A DNA stretch of 64,000 nt from Mesorhizobium sophorae (GTDB lineage: Bacteria; Pseudomonadota; Alphaproteobacteria; Rhizobiales; Rhizobiaceae), in NCBI RefSeq assembly GCF_002270415.1, contig NZ_NNRI01000017.1:124001-188000 (forward strand), read 5' to 3'. A program made the translations under genes and the position numbers. Positions 9,704-17,862 of this stretch are shown here, one piece after another (position 1 is the stretch's first letter; each line of letters opens with the position of its first letter). The notes beneath the pieces were generated by a model, which saw only the letters and a program-made list of their open reading frames with translations, did no database searches and was not told where the DNA came from.

Positions 9704-10007
9704 AATGTGCAGATGCCAAAACCGCCGGAATGGTACGTCATATTGACGCGAAACGATTTCAGTCTCCTGAGGGGACGAAATGCGGTCACCGAGTTGCCCC
9801 CTCGGCGAGAGCGATCAAGCGGAAGTGGCGGATTGGGCGGAGAAAACTCGCCCGTCAATTGCGCCAGAACCCAGATCTCCGATCAAGGCCGGGAAGGTGA
9901 GAGCCAGAACGAAGTCTCGATCGAAGAGCGCCGACTTCAGGGTCGAATTTCAAGAACTGCGCAATTCCCAGCCAGGCCGGGTCCCAGCCAGCCGGGCCGT
10001 CCAGGGC
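9704..10007. other. Convergent intergenic region, nothing recognised
   Basis: 304 GC-rich bases lie between the protease gene (rightward) and the AraC-type gene (leftward). Frames here are low-complexity and arginine-rich. The run at 9965-10010 is rich in CCAGCC/GGGCC and could fold, but it has no T-tract, so no terminator is called. Confidence 0.4.
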
Positions 10008-11078
10008 CTATGCGAGGCTCCGCTGGTAAGCACTCGGCGTCAGGCCGGTCGCCTTGCGAAAAGCGGCCGTGAATGAGCTGGTTTCGCTGTATCCGACAGT
10101 CAATCCGATGTCCGTCACCGAATGAGCTCGCGTCGCAAGGAGACCCTTGGCATGCTCGATTCGACGGTTGATATGATACCGATGCGGAGGCATCCCAAAA
10201 GAAAGCTTGAAGGCGCGGCAAAAATAACATGGGCTCAACCGGGAAAGCTCCGCGAGAGTAGCGAGCGGTACCGGTTCGCCCAAATGCGCCTCGATATGGG
10301 CCTTTACTATCCGCTCCTGCCAAGCCGCAAGTCCGCCTCGAAGCTGAGGTTCGGCTCTCGGCGTCCTCTCGTGGAAACGGACCAACTCATGAGCCAGGAC
10401 GATGCCCAGTGCTTCCAGGTAACGCCAATTCTCCAGGTTTGGACTTTCGAGCGACCTCATCAGTTTAAGGGCGGTGCCCAAAAGCGTTGCGTCCTCAAAG
10501 AAGAGCTTCGCAACGAACGTCACATCGGTCATGCCAGCGTTGAACGGAACTTGCAGCTTGGCAGGATCAAGATAGACAAACATGAGACGCGCAGCCGTCC
10601 GCGGCGCATGCCATTCGAGATATTCGCGACCGGCGGGCACCAAGGTAAGCCGGCGACCAAAATCCCGCAGTTTCGACCGGGGCAAACCTTCGACGAAGGT
10701 GTCACCGTCTCGGCGCGTGCCCTGTTCGTAGACCACCAGCAAGTGCATGGGCGCGCGAAACCGGAATTCGAATTTGTCACGACCGGCGGCTTGGACCACC
10801 TCGGCAACTATCCCATCCGAAATCACCGTGCGACTACTCACGGCGTCGCCTGAAGATATCTCGACACGGCAATCGGCCCCATCGGCGCTCTGTCGCCCGA
10901 ACTGCGCATGCGCCACGGAGTTGGTACGCTGTGCCTTTCCGCCGTTGAACGGAGCGCGCCAATCCGCCGACAAGAATGGGTCCGTTTGCTCCAGTCGCCG
11001 AGCATTGGCCGCGAAGGCAGCAATCGCGGGTAAATCGATGTCGCGGGAGGCAGGATTCATCAACATGGCTTGGCGCAC
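10008..11078 (-). CDS. AraC-family transcriptional regulator
   Basis: 356 residues at most. The C-terminal 100 residues form the double helix-turn-helix of AraC/XylS regulators: first helix pair around 'PLATLAELSRLSPCYFCRAF', second around 'VTDIGLTVGYSETSSFTAAF', closing with 'GLTPSAYQRS'. The N-terminal 230 residues resemble the ligand-binding half of AraC relatives, without a recognisable ligand motif. The listed start is a GTG; in-frame ATGs at 11066 and 11060 are equally possible, so the true length is 350-356. A dyad at 11147-11159 lies in its upstream region. Regulated genes are unknown. Confidence 0.88.
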   Translation of the reverse strand: MRQAMLMNPASRDIDLPAIAAFAANARRLEQTDPFLSADWRAPFNGGKAQRTNSVAHAQFGRQSADGADCRVEISSGDAVSSRTVISDGIVAEVVQAAGRDKFEFRFRAPMHLLVVYEQGTRRDGDTFVEGLPRSKLRDFGRRLTLVPAGREYLEWHAPRTAARLMFVYLDPAKLQVPFNAGMTDVTFVAKLFFEDATLLGTALKLMRSLESPNLENWRYLEALGIVLAHELVRFHERTPRAEPQLRGGLAAWQERIVKAHIEAHLGEPVPLATLAELSRLSPCYFCRAFKLSFGMPPHRYHINRRIEHAKGLLATRAHSVTDIGLTVGYSETSSFTAAFRKATGLTPSAYQRSLA

Positions 11079-11146
11079 ATCCTTCGGGTTATCCCATCTG
11101 ATGTCAGCGTAAAGCGCCGGTGATGATGTACTCCATTCTACATCCG

Positions 11147-11159
11147 TAGGTGGACTTAG
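11147..11159. promoter_or_regulatory. Candidate dyad operator upstream of the AraC-type gene
   Basis: TAGGTGGACTTAG is an imperfect palindrome (TA-GT / AC-TA) about 70 bases upstream of the AraC-type start. A similar dyad, CTAGGTCTAACTTAGG, lies at 25181-25196 upstream of the second histidine kinase. Binding by a LuxR/FixJ-type regulator is inference. Confidence 0.25.
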
Positions 11160-11439
11160 AGTATTGGTCTGAACTGCTCATACTTTGGTTTGTGATTGGA
11201 CGTCGCGATCGATTGTAATGGTGCATGTACCGAGCGGACCAATGGGCCGGTTCTTCAATTGCGGCCGATCCCAGGTGATTGGTCGATTTGGCGCGGCTGT
11301 GCGTCAGGTCTTGATGACCTTGTGCGGGGTCCCCTGCATGGCCTGGGCTTTTTGCCGTGCGAAATCCGCAAGCTGGATGCAAAGCCGGCAAGAACGACGA
11401 AGCACCGGCAGCAAAAACCACTAGGTTGTGGGTGGGCTT

Positions 11440-11620
11440 TGCGATCGGTGGTTTCGATCCGTTTTCGTCACCATCGTGGCAGCGCTCCAACTCGTGCCAG
11501 ATTGGTTCTCCGGGCCCCCTCCCACGCCCGCCGATCGATTGTGAAGGCTCTCCTCCCCCGGGAGCGTTTCTCACCGCTCGAGTTCTTGGGCCGATGACAT
11601 GTCGTCATCGGCCCATTTTT
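11440..11620 (+). ncRNA. Candidate small RNA with C-rich hairpin loops
   Basis: No convincing protein frame covers this stretch, but consecutive hairpins can be read on the plus strand: GATCG/CGATC at 11443-11459, a long stem at 11470-11506 (ACCA..TGGCA / TGCCA..TGGT), CGGGC/GCCCG at 11511-11530 with loop CCCCTCCCAC, GCTC(T)CC/GGGAGC at 11547-11565 with loop TCCCCC, and the terminator at 11588-11620. Unpaired CCCTCCC-type loops resemble the anti-Shine-Dalgarno loops of alphaproteobacterial trans-acting sRNAs (the alpha-r14 and 'cuckoo' families). The 5' end and promoter could not be located. Membership in a known family is inference. Confidence 0.5.
11588..11620 (+). terminator. Strong intrinsic terminator
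   Basis: GGGCCGATGAC (11588-11598) and GTCATCGGCCC (11604-11614) form a perfect 11-bp stem with a five-base loop, followed directly by ATTTTT. This is a textbook Rho-independent terminator on the plus strand. No credible plus-strand protein gene ends here, so it most likely terminates a non-coding transcript. Confidence 0.85.
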
Positions 11621-11832
11621 CCCTCCTGCCTTCCGAGCAGGAACCGATTCACGGTCGATCGCCGGAGCGTTGCCGGCGTCGGGACCTTCAGCGATGCGAC
11701 TTGCTTGCGGCGCGATGCATCGCGCGGCTTCGGAGACAGTATCCGACGTCGCAACTGGCGCTCGACAAGTCGACGGCGGTCAAGTCAGCCTCAACCGCAA
11801 TCACCGCGTCGTGAGGGGCGCAACACCTCTCA

Positions 11833-12093
11833 TCAGAACCGGTTCATGCCTGAAAAGAGATCGGTCGGGGGATACTTGTCCCCGTCGTTATCGAGCTGCG
11901 ATGCCGGCTTCTTGGCCGATCTGGTTGTCGGTACTTCACCGTGCCTCGGCAACGAAGTGTGGTTGCTATTCGTTTTTCGTTCGACACGATCGAACTTTGC
12001 CTGCATGCGTCCTGGAGGCGAAGCTGCGGCAGCGGCCCAAGCGGTTGACAGAAGGACTGCCGCGATTGCAGCCCCTATTGAAAGAGAACCCAT
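11833..12093 (-). CDS. Small exported protein of unknown function
   Basis: 86 residues starting at the ATG at 12093, chosen because AGGTGA lies a few bases upstream and the N-terminus then becomes a clean signal peptide ('IGAAIAAVLLSTAWAAAAA'). The mature part is short, basic then acidic, with no recognised domain; 'QLDNDGDKYPPTDLFSGMNRF' at the C-terminus is hydrophilic. The region upstream (12160-12290) is AT-rich for this genome, as expected of a promoter. It could be periplasmic. Nothing in the context suggests a role. Confidence 0.5.
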   Translation of the reverse strand: MGSLSIGAAIAAVLLSTAWAAAAASPPGRMQAKFDRVERKTNSNHTSLPRHGEVPTTRSAKKPASQLDNDGDKYPPTDLFSGMNRF

Positions 12094-12412
12094 GCGATTC
12101 ACCTGTTGTGTCGTTCTGTTGCACAGCGCGGCAAAATTCGAATTGGCGATAGAGATATCGCTCATGCCCGCAATCCTTACATAGGTTTCGAAATACGTTC
12201 CGAACCACTATACAAAGCACATTAAGCATTTCTGCAATTGGTTAGTTACTTAATATTCAAGTATCATTCCACACATAAGAAATGATCTGGGGCATAAGGC
12301 CAGCAGTTTATTCCTGCCGCCAGCTTTCGCCGATTCGCCGGCGGTCCTCGCGTGGCGGCTTCGTCCCTGACGGCGGAGACCTGGACAGACTCATGCACGG
12401 CGCGGCGCGCGA
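12094..12412. other. AT-rich intergenic region
   Basis: These 319 bases include an AT-rich stretch (12180-12290) that stands out from the surroundings and probably carries the promoter of the leftward small exported protein. TACTT and AAGTA at about 12247-12263 can pair. No gene is supported. Confidence 0.45.
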
Positions 12413-13318
12413 TCAGTCGAAGATCGGCTTTCCGATTCCGTTCGAAAAAATGTTGCCGAGATAGAGGTGGAGTTGTGCACGCACGCCGATGTCGCGGCCC
12501 GAACTCGCATTGATCGGAACGATCGCCTCCACCCCGAGTTGGGCGTACTCGCCCACCCAGATAACGCCAGGATTGATCGTGCCCGTGGTCTGTCCAGCCG
12601 ACGGCCCGTTCAGCGGCGTCTGCATTGCGAATTCCACCAGCGGCACCAAACCCTCGGCGAAGCGATGAGCATTACCCTTGTCAGCGGAATGCGCATTGGT
12701 GAGCAGGCTGTATTCCAGGGCAAAGCCCCATTGCAAGATGTCTGGGTTGTCGACCGCGGTGGCGTCGGTCAGGGTGGTGGATTCGGTCGGCAGCGCGACT
12801 CCTAGGGTCGCGGTGACATTGACCGGACGCAGCCACGCCAGCGAATCCGACAGATCGCCGAAGCCCTTGCCGACGTAAAGGGTCGGTGTCAGCGTCGAGA
12901 ACGACTTAGCACCGATGTCGGACGATCCGGTGCCGCCCAGCGCCAGCGTACCGCCTGCCGAGAACACGAACTCGTGCTCGGCATTGGAATAGACTTCATA
13001 TTGGGTGCCGAGCACCCAATCGTCGAAGCCCGAGCGCGTGCCCCCCCGATCGACCATGCGGTAGTTTGCGGTGAACGACACGGACCAATCCGGGGTGATG
13101 AGCTTGCTGTAGGAGAAAGGAAAGTCGATCTCGCGCGAGCCGGTGTCGGGCAACTGCATCAATTGGGGAAAATTGACGAAGTCAGCCGGGGTGGGAACCA
13201 CGGTCGCAAGCGTCGAGGGGAAGAAGCGGTCCCCAACGTAGGACGCCGACGCTTCCGAACATGCAACGAGAGGCACCAGGAAGCTGGGCACCACAAGGTA
13301 CCGCGCCCGGTTAGCCAT
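12413..13318 (-). CDS. Outer membrane beta-barrel protein (MetA-like transporter type)
   Basis: 301 residues from the ATG at 13318; the frame extends 29 codons further, but the shorter start gives a normal signal peptide ('LVVPSFLVPLVACSEASA'). The mature chain alternates polar and apolar residues with many aromatic/glycine turns ('YEVYSNAEHEFVFSAGG', 'YVGKGFGDLSD') and ends in an outer-membrane-type C-terminal strand. It resembles the uncharacterised outer membrane proteins grouped with the phenol-degradation MetA family. Its ATG overlaps the stop of the upstream membrane-protein frame by eight bases, so the two are probably co-transcribed. The substrate is unknown. Confidence 0.75.
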   Translation of the reverse strand: MANRARYLVVPSFLVPLVACSEASASYVGDRFFPSTLATVVPTPADFVNFPQLMQLPDTGSREIDFPFSYSKLITPDWSVSFTANYRMVDRGGTRSGFDDWVLGTQYEVYSNAEHEFVFSAGGTLALGGTGSSDIGAKSFSTLTPTLYVGKGFGDLSDSLAWLRPVNVTATLGVALPTESTTLTDATAVDNPDILQWGFALEYSLLTNAHSADKGNAHRFAEGLVPLVEFAMQTPLNGPSAGQTTGTINPGVIWVGEYAQLGVEAIVPINASSGRDIGVRAQLHLYLGNIFSNGIGKPIFD

Positions 13319-13979
13319 CCCACTTTCCTGCTTGACGCGTCCGACGCCGGTCGCATCGTCGATGAGACTGGGTCGGTTCAGTCCGGGCATCGTCTTTCTC
13401 GGCAAACCAAAGCAAGACGATCACCAGGTCTGAATAGATGGCGAAGAAAATCAGAAACGATCTGGCGACCAGGTCCGCGGTTGAGCCCGCGAGCACGACG
13501 AAAAGGCAGAGCGGCCCCGTCATGGCGAGGAATTCGAACCAGTGCGTCTTACCGATACGGTCGCGCCACGACAACGCATCGATGATCGCCGAGTCGAGTG
13601 GGTCGATGCCGGCAGAGATCGCGGAGCCAGGCACCGAAGCATGCCGACGGCGGCCCAGAGGGAAGGAGCATCCGAGTTGGACAGTGCCCGTTGCTCTCGG
13701 CCTCCAGGCCGTCGCCTCGCGAGCTGCGGATCCGACTGGTCGAACTGCGATCGCCGTCCAGGGTGGCGTGAGATTCATGTGCAGCAGCGTCGTCGAGCCG
13801 CCAATGGCGATGCCCTGCTCCGTGAGGGCTGTTCCGGTCGCCAGCAGCGCGCGCCCGCCTCCAGCGGCGGACTCGCAAGGCCGCATCGACTTCCTGGGTG
13901 CCATGCGTTCAAATCCTCGGTATTGAGCGCCGAATGTTGCGTCCAAGCAAAGAAATGTCTTTCGCAAACGCCACCCCAA
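13311..13979 (-). CDS. Hypothetical membrane protein with two C-terminal TM helices
   Basis: The frame is 222 codons, but only the C-terminal half looks like protein: 'ALSWRDRIGKTHWFEFLAM' leads into two hydrophobic helices ('GPLCLFVVLAGSTADLVA' and 'FLIFFAIYSDLVIVLLWF') and a charged tail. The N-terminal 90 residues are arginine/alanine-rich and may be untranslated, in which case an internal start would give a protein of 70-100 residues. Its stop lies eight bases inside the next gene, which supports expression by coupled translation. No family was recognised. Confidence 0.4.
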   Translation of the reverse strand: MGWRLRKTFLCLDATFGAQYRGFERMAPRKSMRPCESAAGGGRALLATGTALTEQGIAIGGSTTLLHMNLTPPWTAIAVRPVGSAAREATAWRPRATGTVQLGCSFPLGRRRHASVPGSAISAGIDPLDSAIIDALSWRDRIGKTHWFEFLAMTGPLCLFVVLAGSTADLVARSFLIFFAIYSDLVIVLLWFAEKDDARTEPTQSHRRCDRRRTRQAGKWDG

Positions 13980-14224
13980 TTCGCGTTTCGCCCGTTGCGC
14001 CGATTGGCTTCTTCAATTGGTTTCCAGGCGAAGCCGGGGACCAGCGTGCCGTTTGCGGATCGCGCAGCGACCCCACTGTGTTCGTCGTTCTCGTTAAAAA
14101 CGGTGTACGTCGGACGCCTCCCGACAGACAATCCAAAGTAACTTCTTTGCCATTTGGGTTATGCAGCCATACCAATGGATTATTCATGCCAACGGCAAAA
14201 TCTATGCATGCTTCCCCGACCGCG

Positions 14225-14230
14225 AAGGAG
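14225..14230 (+). promoter_or_regulatory. Ribosome binding site of the small cysteine-motif ORF
   Basis: AAGGAG with a seven-base spacer to the ATG at 14238. It is the main argument that the short cysteine-containing frame is translated. Confidence 0.5.
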
Positions 14231-14237
14231 CAAAAGA

Positions 14238-14495
14238 ATGAAATGCTTGAACTGCGTAGGCGCGGTGAAAATACCCCACCAGTACTACTTCTGCTCCCAG
14301 GAATGTTTCGGAGAGACAACCCGTAACACCAATTGGAGGATGTTGAGCGATGGCCTTCCGCCTACTGGTTTTCCTGCTGGTGGCCAGCCCCGCACTGGCC
14401 CAGGACCACACTTCCCACGTCCCCATTGGCCCTCCCGAGGGCAATTACGGCCAGGGGCACGAGAAGTGGCACAGCATCTACATGGGGATGCATAA
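14238..14495 (+). CDS. Possible small zinc-ribbon-like protein
   Basis: An 85-codon frame with an ideal ribosome site. The first 30 residues carry two cysteine pairs, 'CLNC' and 'FCSQEC', spaced as in small zinc-ribbon or treble-clef proteins. From about residue 38 it overlaps the next gene in another frame and turns proline/glycine/arginine-rich, the usual look of a shadow, so any real product may have lost its own ending. It could be a truncated gene or a leader peptide for the exported protein at 14350. Confidence 0.35.
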   Translation: MKCLNCVGAVKIPHQYYFCSQECFGETTRNTNWRMLSDGLPPTGFPAGGQPRTGPGPHFPRPHWPSRGQLRPGAREVAQHLHGDA

Positions 14496-14712
14496 CACGC
14501 TGGGTGGCTCATGCTGCAACGGCGGCGACTGTCGGCCAACGGTTGGCAAGTTCGAGGGGGGAAAGTGGTGGGGCAAACTCAACGGAGTATGGACGCCGAT
14601 CGAGCCATCCAAAAGGGTGCCTGAACACCCGTACTCATGGAACGAAACGGCCCACATTTGCGCGACTGGGAACAGCGTCTACTGCTTCATACCCTCTGAC
14701 AACGGGACCTGA
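14350..14712 (+). CDS. Small exported cysteine-rich protein
   Basis: 120 residues with a clear signal peptide ('LLVFLLVASPALAQ', cleavage after residue 17 or 18) and a ribosome site GGAGG about 10 bases upstream. The mature protein has five cysteines ('GGSCCNGGDCRP', 'AHICATG', 'VYCFIP') and is rich in Trp, Gly and His ('GHEKWHSIYMGMHN'), suggesting a disulfide-stabilised periplasmic fold. Proteins of this type recur in rhizobia and methylotrophs without a known function. It converges on the RND pump gene with only nine bases between stops. Confidence 0.8.
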   Translation: MAFRLLVFLLVASPALAQDHTSHVPIGPPEGNYGQGHEKWHSIYMGMHNTLGGSCCNGGDCRPTVGKFEGGKWWGKLNGVWTPIEPSKRVPEHPYSWNETAHICATGNSVYCFIPSDNGT

Positions 14713-14721
14713 TCCTCTCCC

Positions 14722-17700
14722 CTAGCCGGCTGGGTGCCTCGTTTCGGAGAAGAGTTCGCCCTGCTCGGGTTCCACAGGCGGTGTTTTTGCGCCTCGCAAG
14801 CCACCCAGGAATTTGCCGAGCCGCTCAAGATACAAGTAGACCACCGGTGTCGTGTAGAGCGTGAGAATCTGCGACAGCGCCAAGCCGCCCACGATCGTGT
14901 AGCCGAGCGGCTGGCGGATTTCCGATCCGGCGCCAGTGCCCAGCATCATCGGCACGCCACCTAGCATCGCCGCCATGGTGGTCATCAGGATCGGCCTGAA
15001 ACGTATGGTGCAAGCGCGGTAGATTGCCTCCTGTGGACTGAGACCTTCGTTCCTCTCGACCTCGAGCGCAAAGTCGACAAGCATGATGCCGTTCTTCTTG
15101 ACGATGCCAATCAGCAGGATAACGCCGATCATGGCGATGACGCTGAAATCCATATGGACCGCCATCAGCAAGAACAAGGCGCCTATAGCGGCTGAAGGCA
15201 GCGTCGATAGAATGGTGATCGGATGGATCAGGCTCTCATAGAGCACGCCAAGGATGATGTAGATCACCACCAGCGCCACTCCGATCAAGATTGGTGTACC
15301 TGACAGCGCCGATTGAAAGGCTTGCGCGTTGCCCTGGAGGCTGGTTGCAAGCGAAGCAGGCTTTCCGGCATCGCGTTCGAACTGCTGGATAGCTGCGACC
15401 GCATCTCCAAGCGCCGCCCCGGGCTTTAGATTGAAGGAGATCGTGACCGCCGGAAACATGCCTTGATGATTGATCACGATCGGCGCAGCCTTCGTCATGC
15501 TGGTCACCAGGGCGCTTAATGGCACCTGCTGCCCTGTCGAAGAATTCAGATAGATATCCTTGAGCGCCTCGGGACCGTACTGGAATTCCGGGCTGACCTC
15601 GAGAACAACGTGATACTGATTGAGTTGTGTAAACATTGTGGAGACGATGCGCTGGCCGAAAGCATCGTCGAGCGTGTTGTCGATCGTCGACGGGAGGATT
15701 CCGAAACTCGACGCGACTTCGCGATTGACGGTCACATCGAGCAGTGGTCCTGCATTCTCCTGATCGGTGGCCACGTCAACGATTCCCGGCATGGCTCTAA
15801 GCTTGTCGAGGAATATCGGTGCCCAATGGTTGAGCTCGTTGGAATCGGCATCGGTCAGAGTATATTGATACTGCGTTTTCGAAACCCGACCGCCGACAGT
15901 GATGTCCTGTGCCGCTTGCATGTAAAGCGTTATGCCTTGAATCTTGGCGAGTTGGGATGACAGCCGGCTGATCACCTGATCGGCGCTGACGTCACGTTGG
16001 TTGTTTGGCTGCAAGGCAATGTACATTGTCCCGCGATTGAGCGTGCTGCCGCCAGTTGCTCCTATCGAGGCTCCGACCGAAGCTACCGCCGGATCCTTAA
16101 GCACAATGTCGGTTACCGCCTGTTGACGCTCGGACATGGCCGGGAACGAAATATCCTGGTCGGCCTCGGTGACGCCGATAATCAAGCCGGTGTCTTGTTG
16201 CGGGAAGAAACCCTTCGGGATGATGACGTAGAGATAGCCGGTGACAGCAATCGTTCCGAGCATGACGAGCAGTGTCACGAAAGTGTGCCGCAGGACGATC
16301 CTTAGGCCCCGTTCATACAATCCAAGCAGCGCGTCGAAGCCGCTTTCGCAAATATTATAGAGTCGCCCGTGCCTGACGTTGGCCTCATTCTTGAGCAGAC
16401 GCGCGCACATCATTGGCGTCAGCGTGAGCGAGACCACCAGCGAAAGGATCAGTGAAACGCTCACCGTTACCGCGAATTCCTGGAAGAGTTCGCCGACATA
16501 GCCTCCCATCAGAAATAGTGGAATGAACACTGCGATGAGCGACAGCGTAATCGAAATGATGGTGAAGCCGATTTCGCTCGAGCCCTTCAGCGCAGCCTCC
16601 ATCGGAGTGAGGCCATCTTCGATGTGACGGACGATGTTCTCGATCACGACGACTGCATCGTCGACGACGAAGCCGACCGCGATCGACAAGGCCATGAGTG
16701 ACAGATTGTCGAGGCTGTAACCAAGCACATAGAGCACGGCAAAAGTGCCGACGAGCGAGAGGGGTACGGTTATTGCGGGAATGACCGTTGCCCAGAAATT
16801 GCGCAGGAACAGGAATATCACCATCACCACCAGGGCGACGGTCAGCATCAACGTGAACCGCACGTCCGCGACCGAGGCACGGATGGTTTGTGTGCGGTCT
16901 GAAACGACCGATACCTTGATGCCGGGCGGGATCGACGCTTGCAGCTGGGGCAGCAGAGCCTGAATGCGGCCAACCGTCTCGATCACATTGGCACCGGGCA
17001 GGCGCCGGATAGCCAGCAAGATGGCGGGCTTCTTGTCGTACCAGGCGGCGACAAAGTGGTTCTCCGGCCCGTCTATCGCGGTGCCGATGTCGCGGATGCG
17101 TACAGGGGAGCCATTGCGATAGGCGACGATAACATCATTGTAGGCGTCAGGTTTGAGCAGTTGGTCGTTTGTGTTGAGCGTGAAGGTTTGACGCGGGCTA
17201 TTGAGCGTGCCCTTCGCAATATCAACATTGGCCTCGCCGAGCACGTTGCGAACATCTTCAAGGCCAATGCCGCGGGCCGCGGCCGCTTGCGGATTGACCT
17301 GCACACGGATCGCCGGCTTCTGCTGGCCGCCAATGCCAACAAGACCCACGCCGGAGATTTGGGAGATCTTCGGCAGCAGGATGTTTTCCGCGTAGGCATC
17401 GACCGTCGTCAGGGGAAGGGTGTCGGATGTCAGCGCGAGCACCAGGATCGGAGTATCCGCCGGATTAACCTTGCGGATGGTCGGCGGATAGGGGATGCCC
17501 AGCGGCAGATCTGGGCTTGCGGCATTGATCGCCGACAGCACGTCAACCGCGGCGCTGTCGACGCTGCGGCTGAGGTCGAACTGAACGGTGAGTTGTGTGC
17601 TGCCAAGCGCGCTGGTCGAAGACAGCTGGGTCACGCCGGGGAGTTGGCTTATCTGTTGCTCAAGCGGGGTGGCTACCGACGACGCCATGGTTTCGGGATC

Positions 17701-17862
17701 GGCACCGGGCAACTGCGCTGACACCTGGATCGTCGGAAAGTTGACGTTCGGCAAGGATGCGACCGGAAGAAGCTGGTAGGTAGCCAGCCCACACAGCAGC
17801 AGACCCACCATCAGCAGGCCTGTCGCGATCGGCCGGCGAATAAAAGGGGCCGAGACATTCAC
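14722..17862 (-). CDS. RND multidrug efflux permease (HAE1/MdtB-C type)
   Basis: 1046 residues, full length for the family. It starts with the classic 'NVSAPFIRRPIATGLLMVG' and shows the AcrB-like layout of 12 membrane helices and two large periplasmic loops. The paired acids of the proton relay are present in TM4 ('VGFVVDDAVVVIENIVRHI'), as is 'GIVKKNGIMLVDFA' in the second half. It pumps drugs or lipophilic compounds across the inner membrane using proton flow, in complex with the adaptor encoded just upstream (four-base overlap). No intact outer membrane factor lies nearby; a decayed one is seen at 20140-20256, so a TolC/OprM-like partner elsewhere must be used. Confidence 0.95.
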   Translation of the reverse strand: MNVSAPFIRRPIATGLLMVGLLLCGLATYQLLPVASLPNVNFPTIQVSAQLPGADPETMASSVATPLEQQISQLPGVTQLSSTSALGSTQLTVQFDLSRSVDSAAVDVLSAINAASPDLPLGIPYPPTIRKVNPADTPILVLALTSDTLPLTTVDAYAENILLPKISQISGVGLVGIGGQQKPAIRVQVNPQAAAARGIGLEDVRNVLGEANVDIAKGTLNSPRQTFTLNTNDQLLKPDAYNDVIVAYRNGSPVRIRDIGTAIDGPENHFVAAWYDKKPAILLAIRRLPGANVIETVGRIQALLPQLQASIPPGIKVSVVSDRTQTIRASVADVRFTLMLTVALVVMVIFLFLRNFWATVIPAITVPLSLVGTFAVLYVLGYSLDNLSLMALSIAVGFVVDDAVVVIENIVRHIEDGLTPMEAALKGSSEIGFTIISITLSLIAVFIPLFLMGGYVGELFQEFAVTVSVSLILSLVVSLTLTPMMCARLLKNEANVRHGRLYNICESGFDALLGLYERGLRIVLRHTFVTLLVMLGTIAVTGYLYVIIPKGFFPQQDTGLIIGVTEADQDISFPAMSERQQAVTDIVLKDPAVASVGASIGATGGSTLNRGTMYIALQPNNQRDVSADQVISRLSSQLAKIQGITLYMQAAQDITVGGRVSKTQYQYTLTDADSNELNHWAPIFLDKLRAMPGIVDVATDQENAGPLLDVTVNREVASSFGILPSTIDNTLDDAFGQRIVSTMFTQLNQYHVVLEVSPEFQYGPEALKDIYLNSSTGQQVPLSALVTSMTKAAPIVINHQGMFPAVTISFNLKPGAALGDAVAAIQQFERDAGKPASLATSLQGNAQAFQSALSGTPILIGVALVVIYIILGVLYESLIHPITILSTLPSAAIGALFLLMAVHMDFSVIAMIGVILLIGIVKKNGIMLVDFALEVERNEGLSPQEAIYRACTIRFRPILMTTMAAMLGGVPMMLGTGAGSEIRQPLGYTIVGGLALSQILTLYTTPVVYLYLERLGKFLGGLRGAKTPPVEPEQGELFSETRHPAG

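Noticed and set aside
11104..11574. 156-codon minus-strand frame upstream of the AraC-type gene
   Set aside because: No domain, poor codon use, and it lies antisense to the hairpin chain that better explains the region.
11357..12184. 275-codon plus-strand frame
   Set aside because: It runs straight through a strong plus-strand terminator at 11588-11620 and is Arg/Ser/Pro-rich without motifs.
13520..13560. tRNA-like GGTTCGAATTCC sequence (minus strand)
   Set aside because: The stem flanks do not pair and no acceptor, D or anticodon arms are present; it lies in a membrane-protein frame.
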